Below, in pieces: positions 53,590-64,000 of a DNA stretch of 64,000 bases (position 1 is its first letter; the number at the start of each line of letters is the position of its first letter). Below the pieces are notes generated by a model. That model made no database searches. It saw nothing but the letters and a program-made list of their open reading frames with translations, and was not told where the DNA came from. The translations under genes were made by a program, and so were the position numbers. Source of the stretch: Sorex araneus (taxonomy: Eukaryota > Chordata > Mammalia > Eulipotyphla > Soricidae). The stretch spans positions 171,790,034 through 171,854,033 of the forward strand of contig NC_073302.1 in assembly GCF_027595985.1 (NCBI RefSeq), in the 5' to 3' direction.

Positions 53590-54980
53590 CATTCTGGACA
53601 AGCCGCCTCTAATTCGGTGACGTTGCATTGTCAAGGACAAAAGGAAATAGGAAGCAAATGGTCCCAAGGAACGACTTACTGATGCAGATGTCAGGAGGAT
53701 AGGCTGGATAATCTAAACCTCCTTCCTCTGTTTTATCAGACCACCAGCTCCATGGAAAGTGTTCACCTGCTGCCTTTGTCAAGCAATTATAAAAGCACCT
53801 GCTTTGCTCTGAATCCTGTCAGGAAACCTTTCCCGCAATGTGGGAGCTTCACTGCTGCCTTTCCTCTCCTTTCCCTTCTTTTATTTAGTCATTCCATCTC
53901 TGGATCTCTGGCTCCTGTTTTTAGTTTTGAGTGTTTGGGGACAGGAATCCAATTGACTGTGCTCTCAAAGTCAATATGCAACAAGACTGCGTGTCTCTGC
54001 AACAGTTTGTGTGTATCTGTAGCTGCGGCGGAAGAGCTGTGAGCCCCTTCCTAGGACAGGGCAGGCTGGCTTCCCCCTGCCGCAGGATCCCAGCCCTCCT
54101 GCCTTCCATTGAGACACCAGTATTTGCATTTGTGACCTGTGAATCGTAGTTCTGAAAGGCTGGAAGCAAAAGTCAACAGGACCCCTTAATCAAACACCAG
54201 ATTCAATGAAGGTCTTTTTTTTTTTCCCCAATGAAGGTCTTTGTCCCATGAGTGGAAGTGTGGAATGTGGGTGGCAAGAGTTATAGGAACCTGGATGGGT
54301 CACCCTCCTGAGTGGGAAGAGCGAAGGTTCGAGGTCCAGTTCTGACCACCTAGGCCACAGGCTGCAGGAGCCACCTGAGCAACCAGGCTTCCTTTGAATG
54401 AGCATCACCCTTTCCCCCCTGAAGTTCCGTGTCGAAACTTCCTGGGTGTCTTCAGGATGTGGGATGGGCCGGGGTGGACGCAGTCTGGGCTGTCGCATCA
54501 GTGAATGCCCAGCAGGTTGGCATGGTGAGGCGGCTGGAATACGGGCACCCGGGAGAGCGCTCATTAGTCCTAAAATTAGATGGCAGAACAGGAAAGCCTG
54601 AGTCTGAGTCATGGGAGGAAGCTCTGCGTGAGATCTCAGTCAGCCAACGGAGTGTGGTAGGCCGGGTGGGGCCCCTCGTGTGGGCCTGGGCTTCCGGGCC
54701 CAGCCTTTCCTGCACCCCACGTCCATGCCGTTTTCCTCGGCACCTTCTTCCTTCTGTTCCAACTCTGGTGGCCGTCTCCTCTCAGGCCCTCAGAATGCTG
54801 TCTTGCTAGTAATCCTGGACTCCTCGAGAACTCTGGCCTCAGACTCAAGGCTCAGCGAAGGCTCCTGCGGCCCCGGGCCTTGCTGTTTCTCCAGGGCCTT
54901 TGTCTGAGTAGTACCGGGGTTCACTTCCCTCTCTGCTCTCTCCTCTCGCCCCGTCCCACGTGACTGTGTTCAAGTCTCTG
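53590..54980. other. Intergenic unique sequence upstream of GLRX
   Basis: Several overlapping open frames on both strands, none with a recognisable protein. No repeat recognised except a T run at 54217-54225. Confidence 0.5.
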
Positions 54981-54984
54981 TTCA

Positions 54985-55110
54985 AGTCTCTCCCGTGGTG
55001 GTAGAAACCACCATGCTGTGCGGCAGTAGTGGGGGGCAGGGAACGAGACAGGCAGCAGCTCGAACCCAGGGCCCGGGAGGCACGTGCTTCACTGCTTTAA
55101 GCAATCTCCT
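54985..55110 (-). repeat. SOR-like SINE remnant, antisense
   Basis: GCAGCTCGAACCCAGGGCCC then GGAGGCACGTGCTTCACTGC resembles an old head. Confidence 0.4.
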
Positions 55111-55139
55111 TTCCCTCTCACACTGAGGGAAATTTCAAA

Positions 55140-55655
55140 GATTTAAATTTTTTAGTTTCTATACATTTTGGAGTAGAAAAATATTTATTGGGCAGAGGTA
55201 AATTCTCACAGAAAGCTTTCTTCTTGGAAGGAGCTAACCCTCTTCTTTGTATGTGGAAGGACTGAGACCATCCCCGCCCATTTTACAATCTCAAACTCCC
55301 GGTAGAGAAATTCTGGCTTTTAACAATTGGGTGGGGGCCAGTCAATCTTGGAAGAAATTCTTATCTCAAAGATTGCATTTTGCCCTAGCTTCGATTACAT
55401 CCAATCGTTAATTCTCCACTCCCTCCCTCCCCCCAAGTATAAAAGCAGCCTTTGACTAGCTGGGGCATGAGAAGTCCCAGAAGCCTCTGGAATAGCAATG
55501 CTTTATCTTGCGAATGTAAATCTCTCCTGGAGTGGGTCTCCTGCTAGTCTGAAGTGTGGAAACGTGGAGTTGGAGTCTGGGTTTCCATGGGGAAGAGGCT
55601 GCTTTCTTTTCCAGGGAAGCCTTGAAACTCTACGATAAAGTTCTTCCATGTTTTT
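55140..55655 (+). mobile_element. LTR-like or cryptic promoter sequence
   Basis: CCAATC at 55401 and TATAAAAG at 55438-55445 in normal promoter spacing within AT-balanced unique DNA. Compatible with an old solo LTR, but borders and family are unknown; it could be chance. Confidence 0.3.
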
Positions 55656-55659
55656 CCCT

Positions 55660-55748
55660 CTTGGTGGTTCTCAGGGATCACTTTTGGCTCTTGTGCTCAG
55701 AGATCATTCCCGACAGTGCTCAGGGAACCATGTAGGGTGCTAGAAATC
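55660..55748 (-). repeat. SOR-type SINE, antisense, head missing
   Basis: TTGGTGGTTCTCAGGGATCAC to CCATGTAGGGTGCTAGAAATC. Confidence 0.7.
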
Positions 55749-55788
55749 AAAATTTTCAGGCTCATCACTTTGGACAAGAACTGAGTGT

Positions 55789-55905
55789 TGGGGCCAGAGC
55801 GATAGTACAGCCTTGCATGTGGCTGACCCAGGTCCCCTGAGTACCGCCAGGAGTAATTCCTGAGTGCATGAGCCAGGAGTGACCCCTGTGCAGAAAAACA
55901 AAATG
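55789..55905 (+). repeat. SOR-type SINE, sense, with a shared head deletion
   Basis: GGGGCCAGAGCGATAGTACAG joins directly to CCTTGCATGTGGC (13 or so bases missing). GAACTGAGTG repeats at 55778-55787 and near 55905. Its left flank and deletion junction recur at 57715-57776. Confidence 0.9.
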
Positions 55906-56165
55906 AACTGAGTGCTGAAAGTAGGTAAAGGGATGTACATGATAACCTTGTAGCACCTGTATTGCAAACCATAATGCCCAAAGAGGGGGGTGAAGGGGGG
56001 GAGAGGGAAGCTGGGAAACTGGGGACATTGTGGTGGGAAATGTAAGGGATGGGTATTGGTGGAACATTATATATGACTAAAACCCAATCATGAACAACTT
56101 TGTAACTGCGTGTCTCACTGTGATTCAATTTTTAAAAAATAATAAAAATTTAAAGAGAACAACAA
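55906..56165 (+). repeat. L1-type 3' end, sense
   Basis: GTAGCACCTGTATTGCAAACC, a G-rich block, GGAACATTATATATGACTAA and GTGTCTCACTGTGATTCAATT. Confidence 0.88.
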
Positions 56166-56184
56166 CAAAACTCCAAATTCTTCA

Positions 56185-56241
56185 GGGTCAATCACTTGCA
56201 AGGCATGCGCCCTACCTGCTGTGCTGTCTTTCTGTTCCTGA
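56185..56241 (-). repeat. SOR-type SINE, antisense, head only
   Basis: CTTGCAAGGCATGCGCCCTA then CTGTGCTGTCTTTCTGTTCC. Confidence 0.7.
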
Positions 56242-57002
56242 AAGTTCTTTTTTAAAAAAAATCCAGTCACAGAAATGATTTCTTTTAGTTAGCATAAGGT
56301 AGGAGTTTCAGGTGTACCACATGAAATCTTCCCTGGGCCTGCCTTTCTGCCTCCTCCCTTTGTTTAGCATAACTAGTTTCAGGAAGGTTGGCTCTTTGTT
56401 CTTAACCCACCTCCCACTGTCTCCTTGGCTTACATCTGTCATCTCAGCTCCTTATCAACCTTCCAGCTAAAAACACCTTTAGCCAATCACAATCAATCAT
56501 AATCTCCAAGTTGCTAAATCCCCTTATCTGGGGTGTGCTGGCTGAGCCTGTCTCTGAAGTCTGGGTGTGGTCTTTTTGGTAGATGGATGCTATGGTCCTC
56601 CCAAAGGATCCTTTTGCATTGGGCACCCTGGAGAGATGGAGGCAGAGGATGGGATTTGGGGGAACAATACAGCACAGCCCCAGGTGCTACAGACCAGCGC
56701 AATCCAGAGCAAACATTGAGTTGGGTCATGGGGTGGCCCAAGACACACCTCATCTCATCTACAAGCCTCATTTCAGGAAGGACCAGAGGAGGAACTTGTC
56801 CGTATCCCTAGGCTTCTGGACAGAGGGCAGAGAAGGACAAGGACTCATGCCCTCACCAGCAGTTTTTTATTCCTGATTTCTTTGGGCTGCTTTCAATCCT
56901 CACTGCCAGTTCTCACTAGAAGAAATCTCTATTCCCTTTCTTGGGAATGAGAACATAAGGGAAAGCTGTTTAGCTCTTTCTACAAGACTGTTCCCTCTTA
57001 GG

Positions 57003-57121
57003 GGGCTGGAGTGATAGCACAGCGGGGAGGGTGTTTGCCTTGCACTCAGCTGACCCGGGTTCAATCCCTGGCATCCCGTATGGTCTCCTGACCATCTCCA
57101 GGTGTGACCCAAAAAAGAAAA
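57003..57121 (+). repeat. SOR-type SINE, sense, internal deletion
   Basis: Full head, then CATCTCCAGGTGTGACCC directly; the direct repeat AAGACTGTT occurs near 56984 and 57125. Confidence 0.9.
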
Positions 57122-57149
57122 AAAAAGACTGTTAAAAATAAAAGACTTT

Positions 57150-57338
57150 GGGGGCTGGAGCAATAGCACAGCGGGTAGGGCATTTGCCTTGCACGCGGCC
57201 GACCCAGGTTCGATTCCCAGCATCCCATATGGTCCCCTGAGCACCACCAGGGATAATTCCTGAGTGCAGAACCAGGAGTGACCCCTGTGCATCATCGGGT
57301 ATGACCCAAAAAGCAAAAATAATAATAATAATAATAAT
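57150..57338 (+). repeat. SOR-type SINE, sense, young, (AAT)n tail
   Basis: Target duplication AAATAAAAGACTTT at 57136-57149 and 57339-57352; eight AAT units end it. Confidence 0.96.
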
Positions 57339-57599
57339 AAATAAAAGACTTTTCCCTTTTTCAGAAAATCTTTTAGTCCCACTGTCAGCTATTTGTTCAA
57401 AAGAAATGGGTGCTGACAGATCTGCTGTTTCATGCTCAATAGGGTCACCGTGGAACAGAGCATAGTGGCCTGGTGGGAAAATTCTCCTAGAAAGTAAACT
57501 ATGTTTTGTCTAGGGCCCCTTCCACAAAGGTAACTTTTGACCCACGACCTATTTTGAGATGACAGAGTTTAGCTGCTTTATAGTTCCTCCTTTGGAACT

Positions 57600-57813
57600 T
57601 TTTTTTTTCTTTTTGGGTCACACCCGGCAATGCACAGGGGTCACTCCTGGCTTGTGCACTCAGGAATTACTCCTGGCGGTGCTTGGGGGACCATATGGGA
57701 TGCTGGGAATCGAACCCGGGTTGGCCACATGCAAGGCTGTACTATCGCTCTGGCCCTAACACTCAGTTCTTGCAAGACAAATGCCCTACCCGCTGTGCTA
57801 TTGCTTCAGTCCC
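57600..57813 (-). repeat. Chimeric SOR-type SINE with two heads, antisense
   Basis: Reading leftward from 57813: a first head to CATTTGTCTTGCA, then 14 nt AGAACTGAGTGTTA, then a second head GGGCCAGAGCGATAGTACAG with the same deletion as 55789, and a normal body and A-tail. Confidence 0.92.
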
Positions 57814-57899
57814 ATTTTTTTCTTCTTTTGGAACTTCTTGTCCTACAACTCTGAAGTTGTTCAATTATTTCACGGAATCCATGTCTCAGTCCTGAGACT

Positions 57900-58450
57900 A
57901 GATGCATTCATGAAAGGAATCGTCTCTACATCCTTGACACAGAGGAGAAAAGTTACCATGGAATGAACTGGAAATCCAAGCAAGAGCTCCAGCAGCCCCC
58001 GAAGGGTCTACATCTCAAAGCACCTTCGGGTGGAAATCATTCCCGTTGTAAGAAATCAGAAACACAGACTACTGGTCAAGGACATTCATCCTGCTCTTAT
58101 TCTCCAACTTCCACCCCGGAAGCCAAGTTCCTCACTTAGCTCTTTGTTCAGGTTTCTCTTATCTAAGTCTAAGAAGGTGGAGACCTGCCCACAAAGGAAT
58201 TCTTGTTCTGGAGTTGGTTTGCTATCCACCCTCTTCCCCCTTCTTTTCCTCTAACCCCCCTTCTGTGACCCGGCCCACAAGTCTCTGCTAGTGACCAGTC
58301 AGCGGGTGTGTTGCCAATAAAGCTCTTCTACACCATTTCTCATTTGATTGGCCCTTGAGCAGCACCTGAACCAACCTTCTGGGCTACATTCTTTGTGGGT
58401 CTTGTCAGAATGGGCCCTTGCCTCATGACTGCTAGGTGAACTTTGTGCAG
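57900..58450 (+). mobile_element. Solo LTR-like element
   Basis: A pyrimidine-rich stretch (CACCCTCTTCCCCCTTCTTT) and AATAAA at 58316-58321 in GTGTTGCCAATAAAGCTCTTC, an endogenous-retrovirus LTR style R region. No internal viral genes recognised; borders approximate. Confidence 0.42.
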
Positions 58451-58564
58451 AAAGGCCTTGTCATTTTCTCTCTTCTTCGTAGAAGCCGGGAAATAATTGG
58501 GCTGGACTAGGACCAAGAATGCATTAGGGAAAAAATTAATTTAAAAAGTAAAAAAAAAAATACA

Positions 58565-58680
58565 TTAGGGCCAAAGAGCACTTGCTTTGCCAACAGGAAG
58601 CCCGGGGTTGATCCCTGGCTCTGCATAATTCTCGCACCAGTAACTCAAGTGAAGTAGCTCCTGAACTCTAAAATCAAAAA
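58565..58680 (+). repeat. SOR-like SINE remnant, sense
   Basis: GGGCCAAAGAGCACTTGCTTTGCC and CCGGGGTTGATCCCTGGCTC. Confidence 0.5.
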
Positions 58681-58837
58681 GTTAATTGAAAGTATTTATT
58701 CCAGTGTAGGGATCATGATTGGGTTTAATAACAAGTCTCAAGGTGAGGTGTCCGTTTTGGCTTGAAGCTGAGCAGAGGGGCAGCTTGGTGGGTGTCATCA
58801 AGGGAAGGCTTAGGCTGCTTTTACGACACCTTAAGCT

Positions 58838-58995
58838 GGACTGGAGGGCAGTACCAGAGGACAGGCCGTTTTTGGTGCCACTGTGGTTAGATCCCTGCAC
58901 AGCATATGGTCCATTGAGCACAACTAGGATGATCCCTGAGCACAGAACCAGGAGTCAGCCCTGAGCACTACCAGGTGTGGCCCCCAAAGAAGCAA
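58838..58995 (+). repeat. SOR-type SINE, sense
   Basis: GGACTGGAGGGCAGTACCAGA, CACAGCATATGGTCCATTGAG, to CCAGGTGTGGCCCCCAAAG; the B-box part is decayed. Confidence 0.83.
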
Positions 58996-59494
58996 ACAAA
59001 ACCCCAGCTAACCACCAGCACCCTGACCTTATCCTGGCCCTGCCATAGGTCTCAGGTGAAAGAGGCTATTGAGGCATATTGTTACATGTTGTTCTCACAA
59101 TGTTGCTGTTAGTGTAAGTGCTACCATGTTACCTATCACTGTTACATGTTGCATCTCACTATGTTTCTTATTCCTATGAATCATGTTGCCAAAACCTTTC
59201 TAGTCTCAAAGGAAACGTTTCCAGCTTTGTTTATACCTCGCTGAAACCAGTTTTCAGTCTGATTTTATGGGCCAAGCACAGAGAACCTCTGGCAGCTGGA
59301 TCCCTCCCCTGCCACCTCCAGGCTGTCTCACCCACAGCCGCCAGGTTGGGGATCTGCTCTGGGTCAGGCTCCGTGTTGTCCCTTTTCAAGCGTCATCACT
59401 AAACCGCAGAGCAGCCCAGAGAGGAGATTCTGGGTCCTAAACTGAGGCTCTGAATCCTAATCTGGCTGGAGGGCTAAAGAGGAGTCCCAGGTTG

Positions 59495-59832
59495 AATAAG
59501 GGATGGGTGCTGGAGCATTGTAGGACTGGAAATCATGAACAATTTAGTAACTGTGTATTTCTTGGTGATTCAATAAGCACTGTAGCACTGTGTAGCACTG
59601 TTTTCCAGTTGTTCACCGATTTTTTTCAAGCAGGCACCAGTAACGTCTCCATTATGAGACTTGTTACTGTTTTTGGCATATCGAATACGCTACAGGTAGC
59701 TTGCCAGGCTCTGCTGTGCAGGCGGGACACTCTCAGTAGCTTGCCAGTCTCTCCGAAAGGGACAGAGGAATCGAACCTGGGGCAAACGCCCTGCCCTCTG
59801 GACTGGATTCAATAAGATTGAAAAAAAAAATT
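59495..59832 (+). repeat. L1-type 3' tail, sense, split by a composite SINE
   Basis: GGATGGGTGCTGGAGCATTG to GGTGATTCAATAAG, resuming as GATTGAAAAAAAAA after 59806. Confidence 0.85.
59578..59805 (-). repeat. Composite SINE with RTE-type tail, antisense
   Basis: Target duplication GATTCAATAAG at 59567-59577 and 59806-59816. The head is shortened; body and tail (AATGGAGACGTTACTGGTGC in complement) are well kept; it ends with ACAGTGCT-type repeats. Confidence 0.94.
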
Positions 59833-59849
59833 ATTTAAAGCTCTTTTGT

Positions 59850-60412
59850 GTTGCTGAACTTCCCCAGCTCTTGGGGCCAAGAGACCATGATGCCTGTCTC
59901 TCTGCAGATCCCCTTAAGAGCCTTAATTCCAGATAGATTTGGATTTCAGAGCAGCTGCTAAATGGATGAGAATGCGAGGCTACAGCTAACATTAAGTCTC
60001 AACTAGGCCTCAGTTTCTGTTTCCCCGAAGTAGAAATTACTTGCAGTTTCTGGAAGACTCCTATTTATGTAACTTGCCGAGATAAGGAATTGGGCCTTTG
60101 GGTCTGGCTGGTCATCAGGGGTCACTGTACCCTCCTTAGAAACTGTTACTATTATCTAATTGCTGACCACTGTTGTAAAAGGGCCGATGCTAAAAATAGA
60201 ATAGTGTATAGATGGCTTCTTAACTCTGAACCCTAGATAAACCACTTGTGATTTGGAGTCGGGTCCTAGTCAAGACTCCACTGTGTTGGGTGAGACTTTG
60301 ACCCTAGCTCAAGCTAGTGCTGGCTCGGGCTAGTAATAAAGTTCCTTTGCTTTTGCATTATTGTGTGCAGAGCTGGGTCTCCCCGGGACTGGGGATCTGA
60401 AATTCGGGCACA
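59850..60412 (+). mobile_element. Solo LTR-like element, gammaretrovirus style
   Basis: AATAAA at 60335-60340 in GTAATAAAGTTCCTTTGC is followed by a U5-like stretch ending GAAATTCGGGCACA. No primer-binding site or viral gene follows. The left border is uncertain. Confidence 0.5.
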
Positions 60413-60599
60413 AGAATATCCCAACTTTTGAGCTCTGGCTCCAACCCGACTGATCCACACAGGGGCTGGAGAAGCAAATGCTGGATTACAACCGGCTTTC
60501 AGTCAAGGCCTTTCTTGACCCCTGGGATTCGGCTCTGAGTCTCACCTCCTCCTGATGTGGCCCCCCATGATGCAGCCCCCATCATGGCAATGAAATTTC

Positions 60600-61210
60600 T
60601 GGGAAGTATAAAGCCACCAGTCCTAAGCCTGACCCACCTTGTGGATACAGAAAGCAAGACCTGATAAGACCTTCTCCAGCAGAGGACCCTGAGGAGACTG
60701 GACCCCTCCCTATAGAAAGGGCCTGAAAGGAATTACTCGAGAACCCTCGATTCCTTCCTTTAATCTGATTAACCCTCAGTGAGCCCAGACCAGAGAAGGC
60801 TGGACCCACCCACTGAGAGAAGATCCAGCAAGAATAAAAGTCAAGAAAAGGAGTTTCAAAGAAGACCACTCCCAACCCTACCGCCTTGGAAATGACTCTA
60901 GCCACAGATTCTTACCTAGCCAGGAAGCCTCACGTGGGCTGTAAAACCCTGTAAAAATCACCTTGAACAAAGGGAGGGCGTGCCTGTGCTGGCGGGGGGC
61001 CCATGTGCTGCTTGTGCCCACATGACCAAGAGCATGTGGCACCCGAGTACATGTGGTGTGTGGTGCCCGCAGTCCCTCCTGAGATGTGCACTTTCATACC
61101 TAATGCTGGCTCTCTCCATCTCTGGAGAAGCCCGTGTTCTCTCTCGAGTGCTTTTCTCTCTCTCTCTCTCCCTCCTTGCCTTTCCTAAAAACCTCCAAAT
61201 AAAATCTCTC
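60600..61210 (+). mobile_element. LTR-like element with CT-rich end
   Basis: CTGTAAAACCCTGTAAAAATC, TCTGGAGAAGCCCGTGTTCT and AATAAA at 61198-61203. The poly(A) region received two SINEs. Related motifs lie at 14930 and 48140. Confidence 0.45.
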
Positions 61211-61404
61211 TCTCTCTCTTTTTTTTTTTTTTTTTGCTTTTTTGGGTCACACACCCGGCGATGCACAGGGGTTACTCCTGGCTCATGCACTAAGGAATTA
61301 CTCCTGGCGGTGCTCAGGGCACCATATGGGATGCTGGGAATCGAACCAAGGTCGGCTGTGTGTAAGGCAAACGCCCTACCCGCTGTGCTATCACTCCAGT
61401 CCCA
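61208..61404 (-). repeat. SOR-type SINE, antisense, young
   Basis: Target duplication AAATAAAATCT at 61197-61207 and 61405-61415. Confidence 0.95.
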
Positions 61405-61415
61405 AAATAAAATCT

Positions 61416-61595
61416 TTTTTTTTTTTTTTTTGCTTTTTGGGTCACACCTGGCGATGCACAGGGGTCACTCCTGGCTCTGCACTCAGGAATTACCCCTGGT
61501 GGTGCTCAGGGGACCATATGGGATGCTGGGAATTGAACCCAGATCAGCCACATGCAAGGCAAATGCCCTACCCGCTGTGCTATTGCTCCAGCCCC
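61416..61595 (-). repeat. SOR-type SINE, antisense, young, same target reused
   Basis: TAAAATCT at 61408-61415 and 61596-61603 flanks it, so the first SINE's target repeat was hit again. Confidence 0.95.
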
Positions 61596-61839
61596 TAAAA
61601 TCTCTTTTTACTTCACTGCTTGTCCACTCCTAAAATTCTTTTATGTGAGGCAAGACAAGAACCCCAAAACCCTGGGTCCCGGGTGGCAGCGGTGGAATGA
61701 GACAAAGTGACTGTCTCTTTCCTCCCTGCCTCACATGAGCCACCTATGGGACCCACATGACTGTGCTGAGTGGGAGAAGGCAGAAGGGGCCTGCCGGGCG
61801 TTCCTCCTCCCCACAAGCTTCCTGGGAGCTGAGGGGGCT

Positions 61840-62095
61840 CTCAAGTGGTGCTCGGGAGCCAGGGCACAGCTCACGATTCTTGGCCGCGTGTGTATGTGCA
61901 TCACTGCAAGGGCCCCAGATGTGGGACTGCTCAGACCCTGGGGTGCTGGGCCCCTTCAGGGCTATGCCTGGCAGTACTGGGTGGGTGGGGCAGGGCTGCA
62001 CCTCTCGACGCTGAGGGACCAGGGGTGATGGGTATCTATTCCAAGTCAGGTGCACACTAGGCATGGCCCCTAGCCATTGTACTATCTCCTGCCCG
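61840..62095 (-). repeat. SOR-like SINE remnant, antisense, expanded
   Basis: GGCATGGCCCCTAGCCATTGTACTATCTCCTGCCC marks the head side; the long GC-rich middle is unusual. Confidence 0.45.
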
Positions 62096-62111
62096 TCACG
62101 TACTTTGTATT

Positions 62112-62262
62112 TTGGGGCCACATTATTTGCAGGCTACACCCAGTGATGCTCAGGGTTTACTCTTGGTTCTGTGCTCAGGGATCACTCCTGGTGAGCTCGG
62201 GAGGCCCTGGGTATCTGCACGCAAGGCAAGTGCCCTACCCATTCTACTACCACTCAGCCCCC
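62112..62262 (-). repeat. SOR-type SINE, antisense
   Basis: TTTTGGGGCCACATTATTTG to TCTACTACCACTCAGCCCC. Confidence 0.87.
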
Positions 62263-62269
62263 TCCCCAC

Positions 62270-63920
62270 GTGGTTTTCAAGAGACCAAATACTCCCTATC
62301 ACTCTGGGGCTGCAGTAGGTCTCATGTCCGTCTGCCTTTCCTGAGCACGTTGGGATGGACTCAATACCTGTGCTCACTGGTCTGCCTCCCTTTGCCACCG
62401 GGTCACCTGCTTTATTCTCTGATACCCATTTCATGGCCAAGAGCAGGCACTGTTTCCCGTGGTGCCTCCCCCACCCCCTCCTCGGGGTTCTCTGTCTTAA
62501 TCAACCCCACTGGCTCAGGGCAGGGTGCTCTTTTGGCCTGGCCCCACATCTCTGTCCTCCATGTGGCAGTGTCACCTCCATCTCTGCAGAACTGTGACCA
62601 GAGGAAGGAAGGCAGGGCCCTCCCTCCGGAGAGGTCTCCACAGCTGTCCGGACTGGGTGTTCTTGGTCAGTCCCTCCAGCCCTCATCCCACTCAGAGACT
62701 AGCAAAGAATGGAAACATGCCTCAGAAGACTGTTGAGCTTCTCCTAAGGGCAGGGGTGGAGGACGCCCTCAGGCCTTCTTGGAATTCTCTGGAAGAGGGA
62801 AGAGGCTGTGCGGGAGGCTGTCTCTCGCATACTCAAACAAAACTGACTTCACAGTGGGAGAAAACTGCAACACTGACATTTTTGTGTCATGACGCTGTTG
62901 GGTGGCAGCCTCTGCCAGGGTGTCAGTGGTTTTATTCACAAACTCAGATGAATATTCATGCTCATTCTCGGACTCAGTGCCATGTCTTCAAGCCTAAATA
63001 TTTTCAGTATTGTCTGCTTGGGCTTTCCGCCAAGGCCATTGTCAGAAAGGTGTTACTTGTCAGTATATGATCCTCCCTGGCCGCCCAGATCAGAAAGCTG
63101 GTTCAGGGGGGCTTGGGGATAGGCAGGTGGGATTCCTGCACAGTGCTGTCTACCACAAAGCCTGCCCCTTGCCGTGCTGCTGCAATCGCAGAACCCGATA
63201 ATGGGGCTGGAAGAGGTCCCGAAGCAAAGGCCACCTGCTCCAACTCCAGCCTGTGCTCAGGTTCCGAGCTCTCCAGGGTGCCTGAAACCTAGCCCAGGCT
63301 TGTTCCTGGGGAGCAGGCAGAAGTCCCGATCCAGGACAGGAATTCTGTGGGGTCCCTCAGGAACAAGGAGGCTGTGTTGGTGACTGTAGATGGCCAGGCT
63401 CAGCACAGGCACATCTTTTAATTAGTGATGGGGACACTTCCGGACTACAGACAGGAGGTGAGAAAGGTTAGAGCGCCAATCTCCATAGGCTTGGACAAGC
63501 CTCATCCATGAATGAGTCTCCTGAAAAACCCAGTTCTGCAGGACCTGGGACTGAAATCTCCAGCTTACATGGAATCGGGAATGGGCAACATTCCCCCATC
63601 TCCTTGAGCTTTTGGCAGCCTGGCACGCCCATGAACTATCTCTGGCACCACAAAGGGTCATTAACGGCCATGATCCAGAGACTCACAGATAAAACTCTCA
63701 GAAGAGAATAACATGAGAGCAACACACTGCAGTGATGACTCTGAACCCCAAAGTCACCGTCCAGTTCAAAAAATTTTTTTTGCCTCAGCGTATGACTATA
63801 TTTAATATATAGTCCTACAGTGTGTGGGTGCAACATCTCCTACTCAACACCACTGATGTGCCAAAAGTAGCACACCACATTTGATGGGGTATAAACTAGA
63901 AGGCAACCAATCTCAGGGAG
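62270..63920. other. Intergenic sequence, nothing recognised
   Basis: No repeat of the families above and no coding support. Open frames up to 181 codons (62525-63070, +) show no domain. Confidence 0.5.
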
Positions 63921-63925
63921 AAAAA

Positions 63926-63962
<37 letters not shown>
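63926..63962 (+). repeat. (TA)n microsatellite
   Basis: ATATATAC then an uninterrupted TA run at the window's right edge. Confidence 0.95.
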
Positions 63963-63964
<2 letters not shown>

Positions 63965-64000
63965 CTCACGAGGTTCAACCATTAACAACATATAGTAATC

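Noticed and set aside
55438..55445. Promoter of an undetected gene
   Set aside because: A TATA and CCAAT pair alone, with no downstream coding exon; more likely LTR remnant or chance.
61023..61633. Long open frame 60980-61633
   Set aside because: Formed by an LTR-like end and two antisense SINEs read through.

Overview
This is mammalian nuclear DNA with spliced genes and very many retroposons. Its signature is a tRNA-headed SINE that begins GGGCTGGAGCGATAGCACAG and ends GTGTGACCCAAAAAGC(A)n. I recognise this as the shrew (Sorex) type called SOR, so the source is most likely Sorex or a close relative (Eulipotyphla). About seventy copies, young to very decayed, are recognisable in 64 kb.

Two host genes are supported. 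The left third carries the last four coding exons of RHOBTB3 (+ strand, exons at 2841-3014, 6187-6353, 9589-9685, 16960-17075), followed by a 3'UTR of about 3 kb ending near 20025. The right part carries the complete 106-codon GLRX (glutaredoxin-1) in two coding exons on the - strand (52683-52889 and 46797-46910). A TATA-like box lies upstream and a splice donor 6 nt past the stop codon. RHOBTB3 followed convergently by GLRX matches the neighbourhood at human 5q15, which supports both calls. The two genes have unrelated jobs (a BTB Rho-family protein of the endosome-Golgi route, and a thiol-disulfide oxidoreductase) and are neighbours only by synteny. No other host gene was found. The nearly continuous small ORFs elsewhere are repeats or shadows.

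Layout: 1-17 kb RHOBTB3 introns and exons with a SINE cluster at 7.2-8.8 kb; 17-20 kb RHOBTB3 3'UTR; 20-46 kb intergenic, dominated by L1 (a twin-primed, nested L1 complex at 30.2-35.6 kb), a 5'-truncated RTE-type LINE at 24.5-24.9 kb and a hAT-like fossil at 43.8-44.4 kb; 46.8-52.9 kb GLRX; 53-64 kb upstream intergenic DNA with LTR-like pieces and young SINEs.

The most interesting material is the retroposon ecology. One tRNA-type SINE head is joined either to an A-tailed body (L1 style) or to a tail matching the end of the local RTE LINE. A compact GC-headed element with an L1-type 3' end occurs once straight and once 5'-inverted. One SINE carries a piece of the flank of another SINE 2 kb away.
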